From an uncultured Pseudomonadota bacterium (GTDB lineage Bacteria; Myxococcota_A; Bradymonadia; Bradymonadales; Bradymonadaceae), in NCBI GenBank assembly GCA_913057905.1, contig CAJXPB010000001.1, positions 124,001 to 188,000 on the forward strand: a DNA stretch of 64,000 nt, read 5' to 3'. Position numbers and translations under genes: made by a program. This document shows positions 8,002 to 16,257 of the stretch, piece by piece; within the stretch, counting starts at the first letter, position 1; every line of letters begins with the position of its first letter. The notes beneath the pieces are model-generated. The model saw only the letters and a program-made list of their open reading frames with translations. It was not told the origin of the DNA and did no database searches.

Positions 8002-10002
8002 GTGATCATCCGCGGCCACAATTCGACGGTACGCTTGCTGGCAGCCTTCGGACTCAGCCTGCTGTGCTCGATGGCCCTGGCCTGCAACCAGGATTCGCCG
8101 AAGTTCGAGACGTGGGCCCCCGTCTTACCGGATGAACCGGCCGACAAGGAGCGATGCATCGGTGGCGAATGGTGCTGGGTGCATCCCTCCCCGTCGCCCT
8201 ATACGATCCGGAATCTCAAAACCTCGAGTGACGCGGTCTACGGCGTCGGCCGAAGTCAGTACAGCGAACCGTGGCAGCCGGTCGTCCTGGAGTCTCCAGA
8301 GTCGGTCCGATTGGTCCAGATTCCGATCGAGAGCCTCCGGCGGGTGGACACCTCGGAGCTCCTCAATAACCCCGATCGCATCGCCGACCTGAGAAGCACA
8401 AAGCAGGGCTGGCTCGCCGTCAACCGCGCCCACGGCGTGTACGAATTCAGCCCCAATGGAGACGTCGATTCCCTGAGCTTACCGGCCTTCGCCGATCGAT
8501 GGTACGGTATTTCGGGTGTCTCGCTGGAGACCTTCATGGTCTGGGGACGCTACGGCACCTCTGCCCTGGTCTACAGAGATGGGGATATCACCCGTCATTT
8601 TGAACTGACGGAACACGGGGACGACTCCCATGAGGTGCGCATGTGGAGCGACGGCACGATCTGGGAAGTGGGCACTCAGGACCTCCAGGCAGAGCGATTT
8701 ACCGAGGGCATGTGGCGCGGATTCCCATCGCCCGGAGATTCCAGCGGCCGAGTCGGCGTCTTCGGTCCCGGCCCCGACTCGGCCTGCGCCGACCAAGGGC
8801 TGTGGGTGGCCGGAGGTACCTATCTGAGCCGCTGGAACGCTTCTATGGAGCAATGGGAGTCGGTCGAATACGACGGTTCGATTGTGACCTCGATCGGCTG
8901 CGATCACCGCGGCAACGTGGCGCTCACCGACTCCGACGGCCGCCTCCATCGAAGAAACGAGGACGGGTGGAATTCGACGAAGGTCGATGACCGCCCGCTT
9001 CGAGGCGTGGCTCCGCTCGGATCCGGTGAGGAGGGCGAAACCTGGATTACCGGCGAAGACGGCATGCTCGCCAAGCTCAGCGCCGGAGAACTCGACGTTC
9101 TGACAAACGGGTTTCGCCTGCCGGCAGACGCCGGTGATCAACCGGACACACTGGGCGAGTTCAACGACGTATGGATGAGTGATGACGGGAGCCGCGGAGT
9201 CTTTCTGCACGATACCGGATTTTATCACGGATCCGGAGACCGGTGGCGGTCCGTACCGAACGAATTGCACCGAATTGGCGGCTGGGAGTTGGAAGACGAA
9301 ATCTGGGGAGTTCAGAAGCCCCGATTCGCCATCTCGTCCGGGCAGCTCTTCCGCTGGACCGGTTCTCAGTGGGTCAAAAGCGAGCTGGGCACATTTGAGC
9401 TCACCGATCGCCGGGGACCCAAGGACTTGGCCGGTACATCGCCTGAAGCCGTGTGGCTGGTCCGCCGACACGGCATCGAGCGCTACAACGGCGATTCGTG
9501 GTCAAACGTGGTTCAAAACGATCAACTCTACCTCTCCGAGATGCTCATCGAGCCCGATGGCGAACACATCGTCGCCGGTTCAGGCACCCTCTACAAGATC
9601 AAATCGGCCGTCGGAGGCTGGAACCTTCAAGAGACGGGATACCATCCCTGCGGCCGAGTCGACGATCTCTACTGGTCCGACGACGGCTCGCTCTACGTCG
9701 CCGGCAAGGAAGGTTGCATCGCCCGGCGAACAGACGGCTCCTGGACGGTCTATCGAATCGACAATGAGGATGCCGTAACCGGGCCCGACACCGGTTCTAA
9801 ACACATCTTCAAGCAACCCGGCGAAGACATCCCACTGATCGCCACCGAAGTCGGAGTGCTGGAACCGCAAGACGACGGAACCCTGCGAACTGTGATCGGC
9901 GGCCGAATGACCGGAGCCGCCTTCCTCCAAGAGCGCAACGTGACCATCGTGCTGAACCAACATGGCGCGATGGCGAATTATCACTCTCAAGACGACAACT
10001 GA
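8002..10002 (+). CDS. Array lipoprotein 4 (subtype B, predicted beta-propeller)
   Basis: The start is a GTG with GGAG at 7993-7996, 24 bp after copy 3. The 666-aa product has lipobox M-A-L-A-C (C28) and Asn at +2. There is no long linker: the hallmark W-C-W-V-H-P comes at 57-62 with C52 and C58. Subtype-B marks are V-Y-E-F-S-P-N-G and R-M-W-S-D-G-T-I-W-E-V. The mid pair (S-A-C and S-I-G-C) and the C-terminal pair (P-C-G and G-C-I-A-R) are present. The C-terminus, G-A-M-A-N-Y-H, has six residues after it. Copy 5 starts 4 bases later. It resembles copy 6 most closely in the N-terminal segment N-Q-(D/E)-S...A-P-V-L-P-D. Confidence 0.85.
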   Translation: MIIRGHNSTVRLLAAFGLSLLCSMALACNQDSPKFETWAPVLPDEPADKERCIGGEWCWVHPSPSPYTIRNLKTSSDAVYGVGRSQYSEPWQPVVLESPESVRLVQIPIESLRRVDTSELLNNPDRIADLRSTKQGWLAVNRAHGVYEFSPNGDVDSLSLPAFADRWYGISGVSLETFMVWGRYGTSALVYRDGDITRHFELTEHGDDSHEVRMWSDGTIWEVGTQDLQAERFTEGMWRGFPSPGDSSGRVGVFGPGPDSACADQGLWVAGGTYLSRWNASMEQWESVEYDGSIVTSIGCDHRGNVALTDSDGRLHRRNEDGWNSTKVDDRPLRGVAPLGSGEEGETWITGEDGMLAKLSAGELDVLTNGFRLPADAGDQPDTLGEFNDVWMSDDGSRGVFLHDTGFYHGSGDRWRSVPNELHRIGGWELEDEIWGVQKPRFAISSGQLFRWTGSQWVKSELGTFELTDRRGPKDLAGTSPEAVWLVRRHGIERYNGDSWSNVVQNDQLYLSEMLIEPDGEHIVAGSGTLYKIKSAVGGWNLQETGYHPCGRVDDLYWSDDGSLYVAGKEGCIARRTDGSWTVYRIDNEDAVTGPDTGSKHIFKQPGEDIPLIATEVGVLEPQDDGTLRTVIGGRMTGAAFLQERNVTIVLNQHGAMANYHSQDDN

Positions 10003-10006
10003 TGCC

Positions 10007-12094
10007 ATGACCCCCGAGACCCACAACTCTGCCCTATTCGCCATCGTTCTCACAACCCTGGCCTTTGGCTGCACCCAGGACGAAGTGGGCACCTTCGACG
10101 CTGCGAACGGGACGGACATGGGTCCCTCTGGTGAGGTCGGTACCGACGCCGATGCCGGAGACATCGCCCGCGATGCAGACGGTGGCGGGGACACGACTCC
10201 CGATGCCGATGGTGGGTCGATGGACGAGACGAAACTCGACATCGACGCACCAGTCGTGCCCGATGAACCGGCCGCGACAACCCACTGCAACGACGACGGG
10301 TGGTGTTGGTTGCACCCCGCTCCGTTCCCTCACCGCATCACCGATCTTCAACGGGTCGGCGACCGAGTCTTTGGCGTCGCCTCGGCCTACGAGCTTCAGG
10401 GGCAGCAGCCGGTCCTCTGGGACGGGACCTCCATGATGTTGTTGCCCAAACCGACGCCCCCCGGAGAACTTCTGCCCGACATGACCACGTCCGACGACGG
10501 GTGGCTGGCTCTCCAGGAAAACAGCACTGTGTTGGATGTGGGGCCCGAGGGCGTTCGCAGTTCCCGGCAGGTGTCCGGGAGCGGCTATCGCAGCATCAGC
10601 GGCAATTCGTCAGAGTCCTTTCTGGTCCGCGGCGGTGATGACGTCCAAACGCTGGTCATCCAGGAGGACCGCGAGCTCAGTGAAGCGCTACCGGAAGATA
10701 TCTCCTTCGGGAGCAACATGATGCCCAGCGGCGCCATCTGGGGGGTGACCGATCTGGGAGACTACACCGAGCTTCTCGACGGCACCTGGCGCATTTTCCC
10801 CGCTCCGGACGTCTTGGAGGAGTATACGAGCATGGGCCCAGACCCTGGTTCGGAGTGTAGCTCCGAGGGCATCTTTCTGGGATCCAATGAGGGCGATTTT
10901 TATCGCTGGGACGACATCGGCGGCGGCTTTGCCAGGCCCTCCTACGACGGCCCCGGGATCACGTCCATCGGATGCTCTCCTTCCGGCGATCTGTTCTTGA
11001 CCGACCGCCAGGGACGCATGCTGACCCGCACCGGGCGAGCCGCCCAACCCTGGGAGCGCCTCGAGGTGCTGGACCGACGCATCGAAAGCACGGCGACTGC
11101 CGGTTCCGATGTGTATGTCAGTGGAGCCGACGGTGAACACGCAGTCGTATCGGGCGAGCAGGTGACCCGGCTGCGCGGCGGCTTCACCGTCCCTCGGGCA
11201 CAGCTTCCCGAAGAGCCGTACAACCGATACACGGCGATGTGGGTCGACGACGACGGCGAGGAGATCATCTTGTCCCACACCTCGGGCACCTACCGTGGGA
11301 CCGCGTCCGGCTGGACCCGTACGCCGATCGCTGCGGGGGAGACATCGTCGCAGGTGATGTTTCAACGCATCCTCGAGTCAAAGGGAACTCGCTACGCGAT
11401 CACCAGCAGGAGGCTCTGGAGGTTCGATGGTTCGTCCTGGATCGACATCACCCGGGAGGCCTTCGGCGAAGAGACCTACAACCACGATCAAATATTGGTG
11501 GGGCCCGACGACAACCTGTGGGTGGTCGGCAGTCTGGACCTGTATCGCTACGATGGCCAGGAGTGGACGAACCTGCTCGACGAAGGGACGCCGTTTGAAG
11601 AATCCCTCGACGCGTCGGACCTCTACGTGCGCGAGCTCTTTGAGGGCCGTGATGGCGAGCTCATCGTTTCGACCGGCGAGGCGACCCACACCCTGGCCAA
11701 AAAGATGGGCGAGTGGTCGTTGACCAAACGCCTCGACCTGACCTGTGACACACAGGACGCCTACTACGAGGGGGCCGACGGCTCGGTCTGGACCGTCGAC
11801 GAACTGAGCGGGTGCGTGGCCAGGCACATCGACGGAACGTGGACGACCTATCAGCTCCCGCCGCGCGAGCAGCGCCCGCCCGACGACCTCGGACCTGAAC
11901 GTGTCGGGTGGTTAGAGCAGCCCGGCAGCAACGTGCCACTCCTGGGCCACCCATACGGAGTGTTGGAGCCGCAGCCGGACGGGACACTGAAACCGGAATT
12001 CGTCGGCCACGTGGTAGACGAATACTACGTCTCGGCCAAGGACGCGCACCTCGTACTCACGCCTCGCGGCGTCATCGCCAAACATTATCAGTAG
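10007..12094 (+). CDS. Array lipoprotein 5 (subtype A, predicted beta-propeller)
   Basis: I chose ATG 10007 over the in-frame ATG 9962, because only the later start gives a proper signal peptide and the earlier one would run 41 bp into copy 4. The 695-aa product has lipobox L-A-F-G-C (C22) and then E-V-G-T-F, matching copy 2. A linker of about 50 residues follows, with repeated D-A-D-G-G units. C94 and C100 flank the W-C-W-L-H-P hallmark. The N-terminal third tracks copy 2 almost motif for motif (D-L-Q-R-V, V-F-G-V-A, M-T-T-S-D-D-G-W-L-A-L), so the two are probably recent relatives. It ends V-I-A-K-H-Y-Q. Confidence 0.85.
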   Translation: MTPETHNSALFAIVLTTLAFGCTQDEVGTFDAANGTDMGPSGEVGTDADAGDIARDADGGGDTTPDADGGSMDETKLDIDAPVVPDEPAATTHCNDDGWCWLHPAPFPHRITDLQRVGDRVFGVASAYELQGQQPVLWDGTSMMLLPKPTPPGELLPDMTTSDDGWLALQENSTVLDVGPEGVRSSRQVSGSGYRSISGNSSESFLVRGGDDVQTLVIQEDRELSEALPEDISFGSNMMPSGAIWGVTDLGDYTELLDGTWRIFPAPDVLEEYTSMGPDPGSECSSEGIFLGSNEGDFYRWDDIGGGFARPSYDGPGITSIGCSPSGDLFLTDRQGRMLTRTGRAAQPWERLEVLDRRIESTATAGSDVYVSGADGEHAVVSGEQVTRLRGGFTVPRAQLPEEPYNRYTAMWVDDDGEEIILSHTSGTYRGTASGWTRTPIAAGETSSQVMFQRILESKGTRYAITSRRLWRFDGSSWIDITREAFGEETYNHDQILVGPDDNLWVVGSLDLYRYDGQEWTNLLDEGTPFEESLDASDLYVRELFEGRDGELIVSTGEATHTLAKKMGEWSLTKRLDLTCDTQDAYYEGADGSVWTVDELSGCVARHIDGTWTTYQLPPREQRPPDDLGPERVGWLEQPGSNVPLLGHPYGVLEPQPDGTLKPEFVGHVVDEYYVSAKDAHLVLTPRGVIAKHYQ

Positions 12095-12122
12095 TCAGCA
12101 CCGGACACGGGATAGAGACACG

Positions 12123-14117
12123 ATGAAGACCACAAAACCAACATGGTTCATCGCCGCACTATGCGCGGGGCTCCTGGGCACGATCGCCGCCATAACGGCG
12201 TGCAATCAAGAGTCGAAATTCTCGACGAATGCCCCGGTTCTGCCCGATGCTCCGCCCGAGGCGTCGACACGGATCGCTGGCGATTGGCATTGGATTCATC
12301 CCTATCCGTCGCCTTACTTGCTTGAAGAACTCCGGCCGACCGAGGGCGGTACGCTCGCGGTCGGACGGCTCACGCTGCGAGACGGCCCGAACCAAAGGGA
12401 TTTCTACCAACCGGTAGCCCTCAGGGATACGTACGCCGTCACTCCCATCTCGCTCGACGGCACAGACGGCCGGGTTGATCCCGGAGACCGACCAGGCAGG
12501 CTCATCGACCTCAAACCGACAGACGACGGCTGGCTCGGCTTGACCTACAGAGGGGTCTACCACGTCAATCTTGAAGGCGAGGTCGAATCCCGGAGCCTCC
12601 CGGCCACGACCATTACGCCGACGCGAATCTCGGGCCGATCGATCAACACCTTTGCAGCCTTCGACCACCTCCTCGAGGGGGGCTTTGTCTACCGAGATGG
12701 TCAGGGGACCCGCTATGCACAGCTCGGGGACGAGGCCAACCGCTACAGCCGCGCCCTGCGCATGTGGCCCAGCGGCACCATCTGGGAGGTCGCCGGTGAA
12801 GATGCGTCCCCCGACCGTTGGATGAACGACGACTGGCGAGGCTTTCCCCTCCTATCCGACGGGGTTGAAAACCGCATTTTCGACATAGGGCCCGGGCCCA
12901 ACTCCGGATGCCCGGAGTTGGGCATCTGGGCAGTCGGGCCAACCGGGGCGTTTCAGTGGGACGCAGACGCCGGCCGATGGTCGAAGTCAGGCTACGATGG
13001 TCCGAGGCCAGTCTCGATCGGATGCGACCACCGGGGCAACCCGATTGTCACCGACCGCGACGGAGGATTCAGTCGACGGATCGACGGCTCATGGAGACGT
13101 ATCCAACTCGACGATCGTCCGATCCACGCAGCCGCGCCCGCCAGAATCGAAAGACCCAGAAAGACCTACGTCACTGGCGAAGCCGGCATGATCGCCGAAC
13201 TCTCCGACGGGGAAGTCCGCACGATCACCGGCGGCTTTCGACTCTCCAGAAAGAGGGAGACCAACTCATCTAGCTCGCGAGGCTCCTACACCGATGTCTG
13301 GATGAACGCCGGCGGATCCAAGGGTGTACTCCTGCACGAATACGGCATCTACCACGGATTCGGAAACCGATGGACCTCCCAGCCCTACGACGTCCTACGG
13401 ACGGGATACGACCGCCAGTGGGATGAGGTTTGGGGCAAAGGGAGCCCGAAGTTCGCCATCCTCGATACCGAGCTGCGCCGGTGGGACGGCTCCCGATGGG
13501 TGACGACCGAGCTCGGGACATTCGATCGAGCCCAGGATGGAGCTCGCGACCTCGCCGGGACCTCGAATAGTGATGTGTGGCTTGCAACCCACGACGCACT
13601 CTACCGAAACACTGGCGGCTCTTGGTCCAAGATCATGCAAGACAGGACCTTTCTCTTTTCGGCCCTGTTGGTCCAAGAGGAGGCCCCGATCCTGGTGGCA
13701 GAAGGTGGGGCCATCTACTCGGTGGTGCGCGCAGAGGGCGAGTGGACGCTGACCGACCGTACCGTTCCCCCGTGCGACGTCATCGAGTCGATGCATCGCG
13801 AGGAGGACGGCACGCTCTGGGCAGCGGGCAGGCCGAACTGCATCGCCAAGCGTCAGGACGGCGAGTGGATGCAATACCCGTTTGAGCTCGTCGCGGATCC
13901 GGACCGCCGCAACAACGGCTCGAAGGGCTTTGTCCCGCAGCCCGGCGACCGCCCTCCCCTGATCTATACCGAAGGCGGTGTCGTCGAACCGAAGCCCGAC
14001 GGCTCCTTGCGCACCGTTATGGTCGGTCAATTCACCGGGGGCCACTATCTGCCCGACGCCGACGTCAGCATCCTTCTGAATCCGTACGGCGTCCTGGCCA
14101 AATATTACGAACGCTGA
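12123..14117 (+). CDS. Array lipoprotein 6 (subtype B, first cysteine pair lost)
   Basis: The 664-aa product has lipobox A-I-T-A-C (C27). At the hallmark it reads D-W-H-W-I-H-P instead of W-C-W-x-H-P. Both cysteines of the N-terminal C-x5-C pair are replaced, by Arg50 and His56, while the surrounding Trp and His-Pro are kept. The mid and C-terminal cysteine pairs remain (S-G-C, S-I-G-C, P-P-C-D, N-C-I-A-K). The paired loss is good evidence that these two cysteines bond to each other in the other seven copies. Subtype-B marks are R-M-W-P-S-G-T-I-W-E-V. It starts 28 bp after copy 5 and ends V-L-A-K-Y-Y followed by E-R. Confidence 0.85.
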   Translation: MKTTKPTWFIAALCAGLLGTIAAITACNQESKFSTNAPVLPDAPPEASTRIAGDWHWIHPYPSPYLLEELRPTEGGTLAVGRLTLRDGPNQRDFYQPVALRDTYAVTPISLDGTDGRVDPGDRPGRLIDLKPTDDGWLGLTYRGVYHVNLEGEVESRSLPATTITPTRISGRSINTFAAFDHLLEGGFVYRDGQGTRYAQLGDEANRYSRALRMWPSGTIWEVAGEDASPDRWMNDDWRGFPLLSDGVENRIFDIGPGPNSGCPELGIWAVGPTGAFQWDADAGRWSKSGYDGPRPVSIGCDHRGNPIVTDRDGGFSRRIDGSWRRIQLDDRPIHAAAPARIERPRKTYVTGEAGMIAELSDGEVRTITGGFRLSRKRETNSSSSRGSYTDVWMNAGGSKGVLLHEYGIYHGFGNRWTSQPYDVLRTGYDRQWDEVWGKGSPKFAILDTELRRWDGSRWVTTELGTFDRAQDGARDLAGTSNSDVWLATHDALYRNTGGSWSKIMQDRTFLFSALLVQEEAPILVAEGGAIYSVVRAEGEWTLTDRTVPPCDVIESMHREEDGTLWAAGRPNCIAKRQDGEWMQYPFELVADPDRRNNGSKGFVPQPGDRPPLIYTEGGVVEPKPDGSLRTVMVGQFTGGHYLPDADVSILLNPYGVLAKYYER

Positions 14118-14156
14118 ACGTGCTATCGAAGTTGCCTGCACACAATCGGAATCGAC

Positions 14157-16247
14157 ATGAGTAGAAAACACATATTTGTAGCCTGCCTCACACTTACTCT
14201 CCTGAGCGTGGGCGCCTGCGACGAAGACACGATCGGCGGATACGGTCTGGACGCCGGCCCCGACGGATCGATGAATCCGGACGGCTCGCCGGGCGCCGAC
14301 GCCGACGGGTCCGATGGGCCGGATGGCTCCGATGGAGGCGACAACGGCTCCGAACTTCCCGGCGCTGGAAACGAAGCCCCCGTCTTTGCCGAGCAACCTG
14401 CCTCCAACGCATTTTGCAACGCGTACGACTGGTGTTGGGTCCACCCATCTCCGTTCCCCTACCGAGTGAACGACCTTCAGGCGGTCGGAGAGCGGGTCTT
14501 CGGCGTGACCTTCGCGCGACAGGTCGGAGGTCGGGCAGGTGTCATCTGGAAGGGCGAATCGATGGAACTTGTTCGGTTGGACGTCCCGGATGACGCGGAA
14601 CTGCAGGATATCACTACTTCGAAAGACGGATGGCTCGCCATCACTCCCGAGGGAACGGTGTTCGACATCGGACCCGACGGTCTGCGCGAAAGTCTCACGG
14701 TCGAAGAGGACGAACTTCGGAGCATCTTCGGAAACTCCATTGACAACTTCGTGGTGAGAGCTCCGGAGGAGCGCGGTGTCGTCATGCGCGACGGCAAGAC
14801 CACGGTTCTCGACAACCTCCCCGGCGACTCCTCGAGCCTGATGATGGGCGAAGACGGGCGCGTCTGGGGCCTGACCGACGAGAACTCGGTGCAGACGGCG
14901 TTTGACGGCGACTGGCGGCTCTTTCCGCGCCCGCAGGTCGAAGGATCGGATGCCGACCTCTCCGCATTTGGACCGAGTCCTGGCCGATCCTGCACCCCGG
15001 ACAGCCCGTGGCTTGCCGACAGCAACGACGCCATCTTTCGCTGGAACAACACGAGCTCGGAGTGGGTCAATACCGGCGGCGAGGACAATCGCGTCCAGGG
15101 CTTTGGCTGTGACACCGATGGCAACGTCATTGCCGTCGACAGAATCGGTCGAATGGGCACCTTCGCGGACGGCGAATGGAGCTACACCCAGGTGACCCAA
15201 CGGGAGCTCAACGACAGCGCCATCGCCGGTTCCACGCTCCACCTCGCCGGCATCGAGGCAAACCACGCGATCATCCGAAACGGTCGAACGACCCGACTCG
15301 CCAGCGGCTTCTTCGTGCCCGCCGAAGAGGTGTACTTCTCCGGGTATGAACTGTCAGCAGATATCTGGGTCGACGCCCAAGAGCAGCAAGTGGCGCTCAT
15401 GTATACCAGCGGGGTCTACCTCGGTTCGGAACCCGAGGGATGGGACAAGATGTGGGGTCCCCCCTACGCGGAGGACGGCGGAGACCGCGGGGAATTGGAC
15501 ATCTCACAGACCCGCGGCGCTTCGGAGGTCTGGGGCCTCGACGAGCCCAAATTCGCCCTGACCCAGGAGCACGTGCTGGAATGGGTCGGCAGTGCCTGGA
15601 TCGACATCACGACCTCGGAGGTCGAGGCGTTCGGAATTTTCGAAACCACCGACATCGTCGGGAGCAGCGAAGATGACGTCTGGATTCTGCTCGACTACCA
15701 GGTGTTTCACTACGACGGCGAGTCCTGGACCCATCTCACCGAGAGTGGGACGCAACTTCGGGAGACACTCCGCGGGAATCGACCCTCCAGCATTCATATC
15801 TCCGCGGACGGCCAGGTGCTTCTAGCCCGCGACGGCTCCTTCGAACAACTGCAACAGGGAAACACCGGATGGGAGCTCGTCGAAGTCCAGTCGACGCCCT
15901 GTGAAGACGACATCCTGAACCGATACCGCGACGAGGACGGCACCCTCTGGGTGGCTGGCCGTGCCTCCTGCGCAGCCAGCCTCACCGACGGCGAATGGAC
16001 CAACTACACCTTCCCGCTCGACCCTGATACGATCACCTACACCGACCGCAGCCGTACCTGGGTCGAACAACCCGGCGACGGGCCGCCCCTACTGGTGGCC
16101 TACCATGGCATCTACGAACCCCAGCCCGACGGCACCATGGAGGTCCAGTTCCGCGGCCAGATGATGGACGCCGTCTACATCGAGTCGTCAAACGCCACCT
16201 ACGCCGTCCACCAAGACGGAGTGCTCGCCAAGTTCGGCAACGATTAG
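14157..16247 (+). CDS. Array lipoprotein 7 (subtype A, predicted beta-propeller)
   Basis: The 696-aa product has lipobox S-V-G-A-C (C21) with Asp at +2 and the opening T-I-G-G-Y. A very Asp/Gly/Pro-rich linker of about 40 residues (30-70) follows, then W-C-W-V-H-P with C87 and C93. Subtype-A marks are I-T-T-S-K-D-G-W-L-A-I and G-T-V-F-D-I-G-P-D-G. The C-terminal cysteine pair is P-C-E and A-S-C-A; the second motif departs from the usual C-(V/I)-A-(K/R). The protein ends V-L-A-K-F-G-N-D. The linker looks like a flexible or ion-binding stalk that would hold the propeller away from the membrane; that role is inferred. Confidence 0.85.
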   Translation: MSRKHIFVACLTLTLLSVGACDEDTIGGYGLDAGPDGSMNPDGSPGADADGSDGPDGSDGGDNGSELPGAGNEAPVFAEQPASNAFCNAYDWCWVHPSPFPYRVNDLQAVGERVFGVTFARQVGGRAGVIWKGESMELVRLDVPDDAELQDITTSKDGWLAITPEGTVFDIGPDGLRESLTVEEDELRSIFGNSIDNFVVRAPEERGVVMRDGKTTVLDNLPGDSSSLMMGEDGRVWGLTDENSVQTAFDGDWRLFPRPQVEGSDADLSAFGPSPGRSCTPDSPWLADSNDAIFRWNNTSSEWVNTGGEDNRVQGFGCDTDGNVIAVDRIGRMGTFADGEWSYTQVTQRELNDSAIAGSTLHLAGIEANHAIIRNGRTTRLASGFFVPAEEVYFSGYELSADIWVDAQEQQVALMYTSGVYLGSEPEGWDKMWGPPYAEDGGDRGELDISQTRGASEVWGLDEPKFALTQEHVLEWVGSAWIDITTSEVEAFGIFETTDIVGSSEDDVWILLDYQVFHYDGESWTHLTESGTQLRETLRGNRPSSIHISADGQVLLARDGSFEQLQQGNTGWELVEVQSTPCEDDILNRYRDEDGTLWVAGRASCAASLTDGEWTNYTFPLDPDTITYTDRSRTWVEQPGDGPPLLVAYHGIYEPQPDGTMEVQFRGQMMDAVYIESSNATYAVHQDGVLAKFGND

Positions 16248-16257
16248 GGAGACCGCG

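Noticed and set aside
13395..15266. 623-codon open frame on the minus strand
   Set aside because: It runs antisense through two well-supported lipoprotein genes and reads as the mirror of their GC-rich codons.
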